Source of the DNA: Haberlea rhodopensis
Taxonomy: Eukaryota > Streptophyta > Magnoliopsida > Lamiales > Gesneriaceae
Direction: 5' to 3'
DNA length: 64,000 nt
Assembly: GCA_907163345.1 (NCBI GenBank)
Contig: CAJQUN010000506.1
Coordinates: 1-64,000 of the forward strand
Shown here piece after piece: positions 1-11,209 of this stretch (the stretch's first letter is position 1; each line of letters begins with the position of its first letter). Under the pieces are notes generated by a model, which worked only from the letters and a program-made list of their open reading frames with translations, was not told the DNA's origin and did not search any database. Made by a program: the position numbers and the translations under genes.

Positions 1-1095
1 ATATTATGTTTAGTAATTGAAGGCAAAAATAACAATCTTTCAAAATCAGTGATAAACCAGCAGTAAAGCAATGATAATCTCCTATAGCTAATGCAGCAAC
101 TCTGCTCCATTTCCAACTCGGATATAACTTCCCTTTCGCCATGTCCTACTCCTTTTGAGACCCTGCACATTTACACAAATGTGAGATCCACATCCAGTAT
201 CTAATACCCATGATGAAGAAGTAGATAATGGACTTCTATAACAAAATACCTGAAGCGGAAGCACACTTCCTTTCTTTAGATCCTCCAGATATACTTTGCA
301 GGTTCTTTTCCAATGGCCGGTCTCACCGCAATGGAAACATTCCCTTCCTTTGCTATCCCTCCCTTTGGTTCAGTTGCATAAGACTTTGGCTTAGATTTAG
401 CAAAGACTTCTTTGCTTTCTTGTGGCCTTTAGCTTTGGCCCTTCCTTTGCCCTATTCACAATAGGACCGTTGGTGGCCTTAGTCTTCTTAGTATTTGCTT
501 CATATGTTCTCAACATACCAAGCAATTGTGGTAGAGCTTTTCCATGTCAGTCATATTGTAATTACTACAAATTGACTGAAGCTCTCAGGCAACGATTGCA
601 AGATCACAATCGGTGGCCAACTCTTGGTCCAATGGAAAACCTAGCTTGTCCAATTCTCAATGTACCCCAATCATCTTGAGCACATGAGTTCCAACTAGGC
701 TTCCTTCTACCATCCTGCACTGAATAACGCTTTAGAGACGTCATACCCTCTTGTCTAGCTTGCTGTTGGTACAACTGCTTTTAAGTGTTCGATCATATCG
801 AACGCCTCCATTTCCTCATGTTGCTTCTGAAGCTCAGAGTTCATGGTGGCAAGCATGAGGCACTCACATCAAGGTGCGTCACTCTGATGCTTCTTGTAAG
901 CATCCTTTCTCGGTTCTTGTAGCCGTTAGGGAGGTTCCTCAGCGGTAAGGGTTCCTCTAGGACATATTGTTTCTTTTCTTGTTTGAGGACTATCCTCAAG
1001 TTCCTATGCCAGTCTAGGAAATTCGTCCCATTTAATTTGTCCTTCTCAAGGACCGATCGCAGTGATAAAGTGCTAGTAACGTTGTTAGTTGCCAT
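1..1095 (-). pseudogene. copia-2 gag and start of protease, broken
   Basis: The frame opens with ATG at 1095 (MATNNVTSTLSLRSVLEKDK) and carries the gag segment LNGTNFLDWHRNLRIVLKQE, which aligns with the copia-3 gag. After about 55 residues, near the LEEPLP motif, small deletions shift the frame and a stop follows at 841. Homology continues in other frames to position 1: UBN2-type gag, then the zinc-knuckle and protease region near 400-200. In an intact element this would be the capsid/nucleocapsid part of a gag-pol polyprotein packaging element RNA. The copy is not translatable. Its value is that it keeps the start codon context and the N-terminal gag reading that copia-3 lost by a 2-bp deletion. 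Confidence 0.85.
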
Positions 1096-2957
1096 GGATA
1101 TCTACAATATAAATATGCAAAATAAGTTTATGATTTAAATCATTTAACATGGTCTTATATTAATGATACTCCCACTATTTTGTTTGAAAAATATCAACCC
1201 TCGAAACCTTTAGTGGGCCAAGATCCATATTCACTTAATCTTGAGTTAGCTTTGGCTAATCGCCCAAGACTCGGTTATTTAGGTAGACAACACTTTGTCA
1301 ATTACATCACATATAATTCTTGGATAGTTGGACGAACAACACTTTGTTCAATTCATCAAATGAATTATAATCCAACCCATGCCTCTAGGTTCCCAATCCT
1401 ATTGAGATAACCTAGTTAAGTCGTACCCAATTAAAGTATAACGGATATCACTTTTATCCTTTCGCGCCTTACTAAGATTGCCACGGTGCTTTGCTTTGGC
1501 AAACCCACACATGTACAATCGAAGTTATTGACGAGTACTTTTAATTTTGGAAGGCATCTAAAACTTAATATTTTAGAGGGATTTATTGATCTCATGATTA
1601 ATTTGATAATTTAAAATATGTCCACTACATATAGTTGTATACATATCTACATATATGTGTAATACTATTATCAAACTAAAACATAAGATAAATCATGCAT
1701 CAACATACATAATTAAACGTGACATGGTTATAGCCCCTACTAATGATTTTCTCAAGCCAATGAGAAAATCCTATGAGTCAACCTAAGGTAACTTCACAAG
1801 CACCTTCCTTGGCTCCAATTTTTGAATGGCCTCCTCATCCCGGCACGATGCTCCATCTTCATTGATCACCATCAATAAAATAAACTACACTATTTACAAG
1901 ATATAGAATTCCTCGATTCACATTCGAGGGGAACATAGGGGAGGGATTACATATAGAATGAAATAGAGAAAGGCACGACACGCAGGTCGTATTATAAATT
2001 ACAAACATCCACAAATCCTATCTAATAGGTCAAAGGGCTATAACCACGCACCATGCTCAAACAACACATAAAGCATGCATTAACATTTAATTAATTAAAT
2101 TCTAAACATTTTAAATTTAATTCTAATTAAAACTGTAAAATAATTTTTGAAAAATTATCGTACGCTCGGGACATCACATGCCACGAACTAAAGCGACTAA
2201 AACACGAACCACCATGGTTCGAACTAAAAAGCCCACGGCTGGACCAATAGTGGGCCTAGGGTTCGAAACCCTAGCCCATGGCCGAGCCATGGCTCATGCG
2301 GCGGCGGCACTAGGGTTCCAACCCTAGCCGCCTCGCACCCTTTTGATATTTTATCGAGCCATCTTGTTTTAAACGCCGGAATTTGTTAGCCACGAGTCAC
2401 GGTCATGCCATGCACGGGGTTCGCTCAACCATCTCGAGCTAAGGGTTCGAAAAACCTTGCTCTCATGTGGTAAAGTTACTAATCCATGCATGCGTGAACC
2501 ATTATCGAGTCAAGGAGTTCAAAACTCATCCAAGCATCAAAACTTTAGAAAATAAGGCGATGATGGTCGAGCCATGCACGGCTATTAGGGTTCAAAACCC
2601 TAGCCGTCATGAGCTAGCCGTCACGTCCAATGGGTTCTAAACCCTAATTGATTTTCGACACTTCCATGCACAATTATTAGCCACAAAGACTAAGCCATCT
2701 CGAGCCAAGGGTTCGAAAACCCTAGCCCTCATGTGGCTAGCCATGGTGACATTTGTGATGGTGGTGGCCGAAAATTTGATGCTCAATAAATAATTTTATT
2801 CGCCAATTATATCAAATACAATTACTACGATGATTTCATAAACTAAAATTAATTTCATATCATATATGAATTTAAACAGTTTCAATTAGCATGCAATATT
2901 AATTCTAATATGATTAACACAATTTAATCACATAAATCCGATATGATCCTTGTACAC
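1096..2957 (-). other. copia-2 untranslated leader with repeated AGGGTTT/AAACCCT palindromes
   Basis: About 1.86 kb lies between the primer site and gag, without a usable frame. It holds many short inverted repeats centred on TTCGAA or similar, for example around 2262-2282, 2312-2328, 2587-2607 and 2711-2728, each a CTAGGGTT arm and its complement. A separate hairpin with 10-nt arms (GATTTTCTCA / TGAGAAAATC) lies at 1746-1771. The same layout recurs in copia-3 at 14714-16516. Confidence 0.8.
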
Positions 2958-2970
2958 GGCTCTGATACCA
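2958..2970 (-). promoter_or_regulatory. copia-2 primer binding site
   Basis: On the minus strand this reads TGGTATCAGAGCC, the complement of the 3' end of plant initiator tRNA-Met used to prime minus-strand DNA. It sits one base from the LTR end at 2972. Confidence 0.9.
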
Positions 2971-2971
2971 C

Positions 2972-4494
2972 TGTAAGTAATCCTTATGTCATACAACGCA
3001 GCGGAATAAAATTTTAGGATTACTAACACCGGATCTATACATAGGTAATCATATCGGATTAAGGAATACTTAAGAGTCTCACCCTTGTAGCGTGTTTGAA
3101 GCAGAATCCACGGAGCAGCACCACGTCCTACGCCTTCTCCGAGTCAATAGCAAAACTCAATGAGTTTTGCCTCAACGGTATCCACACGATCAAATCGGGT
3201 GAAGGGATGTTCAAGAACAAGTTGCTAGACTTATTCTTGAACCGGAATCAAAACCACACACGGTTCACAACCGACTAAACGGCGACCAAACAACCCCTCC
3301 AAGCAACCGGCGGCGGCCGTGACTCTTGAAGAGGAAGAAGGTGGCCGAGAGCTTTTGGCTTGTGTAGCTAGGGTTTTTGATATCAAAGTATGATATGAAA
3401 GTATGATTAACAATTAATCAAAACCATGTATTTATATTATAAGGCTTTTAATTAAGGTTCAAGACTTTCTTAAAGTCTTATGGGCCCAAACCCATGATTT
3501 AATTAAAACCTTTTAATCACTTAATTAAGACTCTTCTTAATTAATTAATTCATCCAATGAATTTAATTTCCCTTCTCGATTTAATCTTTTGTGCGACCCG
3601 ATAGGATCTTGTAATGTTGGCAGTGACATAAAATCTCATTTTACGTCTCAAGCATTGAGCGGTATCTAGCAACACATCAATGCTACCCAAATTACAAGAA
3701 TGTCAATGACTCGACATAACCTTTAGAACTTGTGATAATATTAATCATGTAACTTAATCCCTTTGTCCTTTGTGTTTAGATTGAACACGAGTCATGGAAT
3801 AGTCATACTCGTATATCCAATCTTTATTTCTTGATCCCCAAGTAGAACTAGAATAAACGAATAAGCTCGATATCTCATATCGACTCATTCGAGCATGGCC
3901 ATGCATTTTAGTTCTTACTTGATCAAGGGCCAAACACATCTCCTGTTATATAGGAGGGACAAATCCTATCTCGATCAGTCAACATCCCTCTACATAATTC
4001 GTAGTGTATCCAATAGTCGCCTTTATAGATTACCCTGTTACGGGTAACGTTTGACGATATCAAGATACATAACTCCTTATGTTGGGATCTCTGATGATCA
4101 CAAGTCGTAAGGATTACAAACATTATTATCACTATGAGAATTGCATATGACGATCATATAACTATCCATGTTGCATTCTCATGGTGGGTCTGTCCAGTAC
4201 ATCGTTCTCTAACATGTACCCATATGTTGATTTGATATCTCATATCAATGAACAATTCATCGATCAACATATACTAGTCTCTACGTATTATCATTATCCC
4301 TATTCATGATAATACTTGACTAGGGACATCTTTAAGAATAATACAATATTGTTCTAAGGACATTAACATATATATTAATTCACAATGCACAGTTAAAAGA
4401 ATAATATATAATAATGAATTGCCATTCATAAATCCATAAACATTGTATGTCTTAAACAATCATCTAATGACTTGTCTTAGGGCATATCCCAACA
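2972..4494 (-). repeat. copia-2 5' LTR (1523 bp)
   Basis: On the minus strand it starts TGTTGGGATATGCCC and ends GGATTACTTACA, giving TG...CA ends. It aligns with both copia-3 LTRs, with scattered substitutions and indels. The boundary at 4494 is where gypsy-1 gag homology resumes. Confidence 0.9.
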
Positions 4495-4820
4495 CACTTA
4501 TGGCGCTGCTTGTTTTGATGATGCACTCTCACGGCTGAGCTAGCTGAACTGGGAGTTGGTGCATATCCTGATGCAGTGCCACCTCCAGCACCCCCTCAGA
4601 AATTTACTTCTGACCACTTGAAGCCCAGGGGTGATCAGTTTAAGCCTAGGGGGAACACTTCAGCATCGAGATTCAGTGGCAAGAGGCCCGAGAATCGATG
4701 GAAAGAGAAAGGTAGGAATGATGCTCCATCCGGGAGAGGACAGTCTCAGGGAGACAGATCTGGAAGAATTCAGTGCACTCTTTGTGGGCAACCACATTTG
4801 GCAAAGGACTGTCCGATTTA
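4495..4820 (+). pseudogene. gypsy-1 gag C-terminal remnant with zinc knuckle
   Basis: Begins in mid-gag, where copia-2 cut the gene, and matches the gypsy-2 gag segment around DDALTRAELAE. A single-base loss near 4537 shifts the early frame. The open part (from 4576) is rich in Pro, Arg and Gly and ends in a CCHC-like knuckle, CTLCGQPHLAKDC, the nucleic-acid binding motif of nucleocapsid. In gypsy-2 this is followed by a protease; here the sequence jumps directly to the region just after protease. See the finding on the deletion at this point. Confidence 0.85.
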
Positions 4821-7800
4821 GATCTGTATTGGGAGTCCAATGGACATTCTATGGGGATGGTTCCCGTCCGAAGATTCCGTTAATATCTGCTGTCAAGATG
4901 ACACAGCTATTGGAACGAGGTCATGCGGGATACCTTATCTATGCTGTTGACATGACGGATAAGAGGAAGGAATTAAAGGTTGAGGATGTGCCCGTAGTGA
5001 CGGAGTTTCCTGATGTCTTTCCGGAGGAGATTCCCGGATTCCCACCGACGAGAGAGGTCGAGTTTGGGATTGAGTTGCTACCAGGGACGTCTGCAATTTC
5101 TCGTGCCCCGTATAGGATGGCACCAGCGGAGCTAAGAGAGCTAAAGATTCAATTGCAAGAGCTCCTAGACAAAAACTACATACGCCCTAGCGTATCGCCA
5201 TGAGGTGCGCCTGTCTTATTTGTTAAGAAGAAAGATGGATCGATGCGTCTATGCATTGACTAAAGGCAGTTGAACAAAGCTACAGTAAAGAACAAGTATC
5301 CACTTCCGAGGATCGATGACTTGTTCGATCAGTTGCAGGGTACGAGGCTCTATAGTAAGATCGATCTGAGGTCGGGGTACCATCAGATTCGAGTAAGAGA
5401 AGATGATGTTCAGAAGACGGCTTTCAGGACTAGATATGGGCACTATGAATTCCTGGTCATGCCTTTTGGGGTGACGAATGCCCCAGCTGTCTTCATGAGT
5501 TTGATGAACAAGGTGTTCCAGCCATATTTGGATCAGTTCGTCATAGTCTTCATTGACGACATACTTATTTACTCTCGGACTGAAGAAGAGCATGTAAGGC
5601 ACTTGAGGATAGTACTTCAGATCCTTAGGGATCATCAGCTGTATGCGAAGCTTAGCAAGTGTGAGTTCTGGTTGGACAGCGTGGTATTCTTAGGCCATGT
5701 CATATCTAGCCATGGAATATCTGTGGATCCCAGAAAGATTGAGGCTGTGATAGAGTGGGCTGCACCCACTTCTGTACCAGAAATACGGAGTTTCCTCGGT
5801 TTGGCAGGTTATTACCGACGTTTCGTCGAAGGTTTCTCGAAGATTGCCAAACCCCTGACACAGCTGACTCAGAAAGGAGTCCCCTTCTTTTGGTCTAAGG
5901 CTTGTGAGGAAAGCTTCCAAGAGCTGAAGCGTCGTTTGACTACAGCGCCTGTACTGGTGATTCCGTCTGAGGATAAGAGGTTCGCCTTATATACGGATGC
6001 GTCATTACAGGGCTTGGACTGTGTGTTGATGCAAGATAAGCATGTGGTGGCTTATGCATCGAGGCAACTGAAGCCACACGAAACCAGGTATCCAGTGCAT
6101 GATTTAGAACTGGCGGCCATCATATTTGCCTTAAAAATCTGGAGGCATTACTTGTATGGCACGTCCTTCACTATATATACGGATCATAAGAGCCTGAAGT
6201 TCTTATTCACTCAGGCAGAGTTGAATATGAGGCAGAGAAGATGGATGGATTTGCTCAAAGATTATGATTGTGAAATTGAGTACCATCCAGGTAAAGCAAA
6301 CTTGATAGCAGACGCCTTAAGTCGGAAGGTAAAGAGTACTGCAGAGGATGTTATGTGTTTGTCAGCCTTGATGACGTCTTATTGCCAACTGGGCTATGAT
6401 TTCGATGTAGACACGTCGCCTGTGCGAGTGTCGACCCTATTGGCGGAGCCAGACATATTTGAGGCGATCAGGAAGGCCCAGAAGTCGGATAGTGAGGTTC
6501 AGAGGTGGACATCATTGATCCTTCAAGGTCAACCATCCAAGTTTAGAGTGGCTGAGGATGATTCCTTGAGACTGGGCAACCGATGGGTAGTCCCAGATAC
6601 ACCAGAACTGCGTAGAGGAATATTGGAGCGAGCTCACAGTAGTCGATTCAGTATCCACCCAGGGGGAAAGAAGATGTACAAAGATCTATGCGATCAATTC
6701 TGGTGGAGACGCATGAAGCGTGAGGTAATCGTTTTCGTTAAAAGATGTTTGATCTGTCAACAGGTAAAGGCAGAGAGGCAGAGGCCTGGTGGTGAGCTGA
6801 AGAGCTTAGAGGTGCCTGAATGGAAGTGGTAGCATATATCTATGGACTTTGTGACCCACTTACCTAGGACGGCCTCAGGATTTGATGCGATCTGGGTGAT
6901 CGTGGATAGGCTGACGAAGACGGCTCATTTCATCCCTTACAGTATGTCATATACATACTTAAAGATGGCCCAGATGTATATACGGGATGTGGTGAGGTTG
7001 CATGGTATTCCAGTCTCGATAGTGTCTAACAGGGACCCAAGGTTCACTTCACATTTCTGGGAGGGTCTCCAGACAGCTTTGGGCACAGAGGTGAGACTGA
7101 GTACGGCCTATCACCCTCAGACAGACGGCCAAACAGAGCGTACCATTCAGACGCTCGAGGACATGTTGAGGGCGTGTATTTTGGAGTTTGATACTCCGTG
7201 GCAGGATTCAGTGCCGCTGGTGGAGTTCTCCTATAATAACAGTTATCAGGCGAGCATTCAAATGGCCCCTTTTGAAGCTCTGTATGGACGACGATGTAGA
7301 TCACCACTGTATTGGGAGGACTTGACTAGCAAAGCGGTCGGAGGACCGGATATGATCAAGGATATGGAAAGTAAGATTAAGATGATACGCCAAAAGATGA
7401 AAGCGGCCCAAGATAGGCAAGCGGCCTATGCCAATAAGCGGCGACGACCCCTAGAATTCCAGTTAGGAGACAGGGTCTTCTTAAAGATCTCGCCCTTCAG
7501 GGGTGTGGTTCGTTTTGGGATGCGGGGAAAGTTATCTCCAAGGTATGTTGGGCCATATGAAGTGTTACAGCGTATCGGTACTTTGGCATATCGTTTGGCT
7601 CTACCGCCATCCTTGTCTGGCATACACGATGTTTTCCATGTCTCTATGTTACGAAAGTATGAGCCAGATCCATCTCATGTCTTACAGCCTACAGAAGTTC
7701 AGTTAGACTCAGATATGTCCTACGAAGAACGACCAATCAGAATTCTGGATCGAGAGGATCGCAGACTACGGAGCAAAGTTATACCGATGGTCAAAGTTTA

Positions 7801-7909
7801 GTGGGATCGTCGAGGTGTCGAGGAGGCTACGTGGGAGACGGAACGGCATATGGTGCAGCACTATCCGGAACTATTCTCTGGTATGTATTTATGTTTAGTT
7901 CCGTTATGA
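4821..7909 (+). pseudogene. gypsy-1 pol (RT, RNase H, integrase, chromodomain) with stops
   Basis: One reading frame is almost intact. RT shows DLRSGYHQIRV and the catalytic box VFIDDILIYS (FIDD at 5549-5560). RNase H has TDAS, DLELAA and TDHKSL, supplying the acidic residues. Integrase has the zinc-binding segment (IHPGG to CLICQQ), the core MDFVTHLPR, SNRDPRF and a glutamate in TDGQTERT. The tail with RPIRILDRE and EEATWE resembles a chromovirus chromodomain. In-frame stops are a TGA within SVSP*GAP near 5201, a TAA in CID*RQLN near 5261, a TAG in EWKW*HIS at 6830 and a TAG at 7799. The frame closes with TGA at 7907-7909. The protease is absent through an internal deletion. The copy cannot make a full polyprotein. 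Confidence 0.93.
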
Positions 7910-9039
7910 TGATGCATGTAGATTTCGAGGACAAAATCTTATAAGTAGGGGAGTAATGTAATACCCCCGAAATGATATATGATTATGTGCTACGATGATG
8001 AACTATGATGTATTTAAGAGGGTCGTAGTATTTTAATTGGGGGTTATATTTATGATATGATGTTATGGTTTAGAGGGCATGTTACGTGTTTTAATTGTTG
8101 TATTGATGTATTACAATTATAAAATATCAAGGGAAGATATTTTTATACATCGTATGAAATACCAGGATACAATTAAACACCACATGGCACCCCAGCCCAC
8201 ACCACCTACCACCAACCCATGCTGCAAGTGGCTGGTTGCCCATGCCTTTTCCCCCACTCTTTCACTTCACCTCCATCACTCCAATCTCGCCTCTTTTTGT
8301 CCAAAAAAATATCCAGCTCCAGCTTAGCAGGTAGGAAGGAAGAAACTTCAAAATTCTTTGCAAGAAACCTTCCAAAAATCGGAGTAAAGGAGGGTGAGAA
8401 ACCACATTCTGTTTGGTTTAAGTTTTGTTTGGGTTAATGTTTTTACTTGGTATAAAAATGGCATGCTAGGTTAGGTTTTGTCAAACCTTCGATTCAAGCT
8501 CATTCATGATGTTTTTATGAAGTTCCTAGCATGTTTATATGAGCATGATATATGTGCTATGTGGCAGATTTGTTGGCTTGAAACTAGGTGTTCGAAAATC
8601 TGGGCAAGGAAGTGCTCTGTTTTTATGATAAGTAGGGCTTTTATTATGAAGATTTGAAGCATGCTAGCTTAGGTTATAAATAAACCTTTGGCATGATTAC
8701 ATACACGAAAGTTTGGTGAACATGCCAACATATTTGTTTAAGCATAAACTACGGGATATGTAGTAGTTTCATTGCTATAAAGATGTGTGTTCAAGAATTC
8801 TGGGCTGTGTATTATGCCCTGTTTTTCTGAACAAGTTGATTGGGCACTGATAAAGATGGGGTATTTTAATGCATGTCGGTTTAAGTTATGATTGAACCTT
8901 TGATTTTAATACATGAATGGAAGTATGAGGAAGTTATTGATATTCTTTTTTAGGCATCTTATGTATGTTATGAAGTAGAAAAGATGGTGTGAAAAGAGGG
9001 TGCTCAAAAATCTGGGGAAAATCCCGATTTTTCAGAGTT

Positions 9040-9261
9040 CTCGATCGATCGAGATTTGGTCCCGATCGATCGAGCGAGACAGAAGGTCTAAGCATGTTTT
9101 CAAAATTTTAGTGCCGATCGATCGAAGGATTTCTCGATCGATCGGTGAAGCTCCTCGGTCGATCGGTAAAATGTTCGATCGATCGAGCGAGGCAGGAAGC
9201 TAAGGAACTGTTAGTGCACAGTGTCTCGATCGATCGAGACTTCTGGCCGATCGATCGAGAC
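9040..9261 (+). repeat. Phased CGATCGATCG palindrome array in gypsy-1 LTR
   Basis: Eight copies of CGATCGATCG (one with G for A at 9158) start at 9042, 9063, 9115, 9135, 9156, 9176, 9227 and 9248. Steps are 21, 52, 20, 21, 20, 51 and 21 bp. Neighbours pair as hairpins; the last has a perfect 14-bp stem (9223-9236 with 9248-9261) and an 11-nt loop. Bases flanking the core differ between hairpins but stay complementary. Confidence 0.9.
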
Positions 9262-9621
9262 AGGCAGAAAGTTGAAAAATATGATGATGTTTTATTTTGT
9301 TAAGTTTATGATGTAAGATGGTTTTGAGGCATCTAATATGGTATTTTGTGGTCTTGTAGAACCATCCCAGGTACCGGCACCATCAAGGAGATAAAGTCTG
9401 TTGACTCCTCCTCCTTTTGAAAAGGTACGTAAGAAGCGTACGGGCATCGGACGGTAACACACATCTCTATACTACGACTATGCTTTTATTGCATGAGTAT
9501 TCACGATGAAATGACGGTGTTTATACGATGTTTACACGATGATGTTTATATGATGTTTATACGATGAAGTTCATATGATGTTTATTGTTTATACGATGCT
9601 TATATGATGACATTTATGTGA

Positions 9622-9894
9622 TGTATTGTGGTAAGATGCCACGGGGTAAGATGCCCCACATGGTAAGAGGCCATGCGATGTATTGTGGTAAGATGCCACG
9701 GGGTAAGATGCCCCACATGGTAAGAGGCCATGCGATGTATTGTGGTAAGATGCCACGGGGTAAGATGCCCCACATGGTAAGAGGCCATGCGATGTATTGT
9801 GGTAAGATGCCACGGGGTAAGATGCCCCATATGGTAAGAGGCCATACGATGATATTGTGGTAAGATGCCACGGGGGTAAGATGCCCATATGCAT
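9622..9894 (+). repeat. 57-bp tandem repeat, about 4.8 units, in gypsy-1 LTR
   Basis: The anchor GATGTATTGTG recurs at 9620, 9677, 9734 and 9791, and a variant at 9848. Each unit contains three small hairpins with near-constant loops: GTGG(TAAGATG)CCAC, GGGG(TAAGATG)CCCC and CATGG(TAAGAGG)CCATG. In unit four the last stem reads TATGG...CCATA, a compensated change. Open frames across it merely reflect the repeat. Confidence 0.93.
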
Positions 9895-10309
9895 GATTCT
9901 AAATCAGGGACAACAATAAGAAGTGAATGAATAACCAGCATATTTACTTAACCAATGTTTCATGCATTTACTATGATATTTTATGATGTTAAGTAAGATT
10001 ATATATGCTCATGATGTGTTATCCCTGTAGGTACACTTTTGGACGAAAGGACTAAGGGTCGGGTTGAGGCAGTGAGCTACTAGGGACACAGGAATGCATA
10101 GGATTCAAGTTTTGATTAGTATCTACTCTAGGAGTAGTGTAAATCTAAATGATATTCTTTTAGAATATAATGAATTATTTTTGAAGTTTTGTATTTTGGC
10201 CTGTAATCCTGTTAGCTCGTGTAACAACCAAAACCTTAAGATGTTACCTTAATGCATGATTAGTCCTTCTTATGTCTTTTAATCACTGTTAAGGTGGGAA
10301 GACCCCACA

Positions 10310-10853
10310 AATCCCCAAAGTACTTATGAAGAACTTCGATATGTTCATGGTTTTTGGATCTGTAAGTGGAGAAATAAAAGCTGAAGGCTAAGCTGATGTT
10401 GTTTTTCAGTCGGATGTATATGATTCCAAATCGATGTTCATATTTGCATTTAAGCTTAATTATGATATTGTCTCTTGGAAACGTTCCAAGCAAGACACCA
10501 CATCAGATTCCACCACTGAAGCTGAATACATTGCAACATTGGATGCAGCAAAGAGGTAGTTTGGATATGGAATTTCATCCAAGAGTTGGATGTAATTTCT
10601 AGTGCAGTTGACACAGTCTCTGTGTGCTGTGACAACTGTTGAGCTAGTATGAATATCCAAGATCTCATTAGGATCCAAACATATTGAGAAAATATCATCT
10701 AATGAGAGAGATGGTAGACACTACATTATTATCAAGAGAATCGCTTCAACAGAAAAATATAGTGAATCCAATGACAAAGCCTTTACAACGATTGGTGTCT
10801 GTCAGACATCTTGGGAAGATGGTCTTGAAACACATGAGTAGTTGGCTTTGATG
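10310..10853 (+). pseudogene. copia-1 RNase H remnant (3' end of pol)
   Basis: Starts in mid-gene at the gypsy-1 insertion and encodes the copia RNase H: SWKRSKQDTTSDSTTEAEY, with the catalytic-type TEAEY at 10515-10529, then a shifted frame with CCDNC and the C-terminal segment MTKPLQRLVSVRHLGKM. A one-base loss after AATLDAAK-like codons (about 10550) and at least two stops break it. The end of the gene is taken as the double stop at 10848-10853, at the place where the copia-5 gene also ends within a few codons. The RNase H would degrade the RNA template during reverse transcription. Confidence 0.85.
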
Positions 10854-11209
10854 AAAGTGAAAGATATTGTTGTCATAAGTGATTTAAGTAAATCAATAGA
10901 TGATTGATTGTACTTGTAATCTTATTATGACAAATCTTTGTTTGAATATTAATATATATGGCGTTTCGCCATCTGTTTACCCATGCATCTTGATGCATTG
11001 ATGAAGTCCTTGAGATTGCTATAGTCTATAGAATGTGGTTACACATATGATGGTGACCATGAAATACATTCACGACTGTGATTTCTAAATGTTCCTGGTC
11101 GATGAGCCTTCGAGAATGGGATATCAATATATGTTCGTTAGAGACTGGTATTTATGGTGTGTCTAGTGTAGTGTCCCGGGTTCATCGGTGTTGGCTTGGA
11201 GAAGTCAGT
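10854..11209 (+). other. copia-1 3' non-coding region, first part
   Basis: No frame is credible. It aligns with copia-5 (complement of about 60810-61130) almost base for base and is interrupted at 11209 by gypsy-2. The last five bases TCAGT (11205-11209) are the left target duplication of gypsy-2. Confidence 0.8.

Larger units (their letters stand above)
1..4494 (-). mobile_element. copia-2: 5' part of a Ty1/copia element (off left edge)
   Basis: Read on the minus strand the order is LTR (4494 to 2972), primer binding site, a long untranslated leader and the start of gag-protease; the rest runs off the left edge. It is the same family as copia-3 at 13214-22002: LTR, leader and gag match along their length. 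It sits inside the gag gene of gypsy-1, whose sequence resumes at 4495. The expected 5-bp duplication begins CACTT at 4495; its partner lies outside the window, so the insertion site is supported by the abrupt switch of homology rather than by both duplications. Confidence 0.9.
4495..10309 (+). mobile_element. gypsy-1: 3' part of a Ty3/gypsy chromovirus (off left edge)
   Basis: From left to right: gag remnant, reverse transcriptase, RNase H, integrase with a C-terminal chromodomain-like segment, then a complete 3' LTR. Its left part lies beyond copia-2 and the window edge. The LTR ends TAAGGTGGGAAGACCCCACA at 10309, matching the LTR end of gypsy-2 (TAAGGTAGAGAGGCCTTACA), which fixes the boundary. 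The next bases AATCC (10310-10314) continue copia-1 coding sequence that aligns with copia-5, so gypsy-1 inserted in copia-1. The chromodomain suggests a Tekay/Del-type chromovirus; this is a family-level inference. Confidence 0.9.
7957..10309 (+). repeat. gypsy-1 3' LTR (2353 bp)
   Basis: Starts TGTAATACCCCC just after a purine-rich tract (AAGTAGGGGAG), the usual plus-strand primer site, and ends ...GACCCCACA. The start resembles the gypsy-2 LTR start (TGTGATATCCC) and the ends match too. It contains two structured arrays, at 9040-9261 and 9622-9894, annotated separately. Short frames inside it are not credible genes. Confidence 0.88.

Noticed and set aside
9622..9894. CRISPR-like array
   Set aside because: Units are directly abutting tandem repeats without unique spacers, in plant DNA.
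9585..9941. Repetitive open frames on both strands (YCGKMPRGKMPHMVRGHA-type protein repeats)
   Set aside because: The 57-bp repeat is a multiple of three, so any frame without a stop in one unit stays open throughout. The frames lie in an LTR and have no start context or homology.
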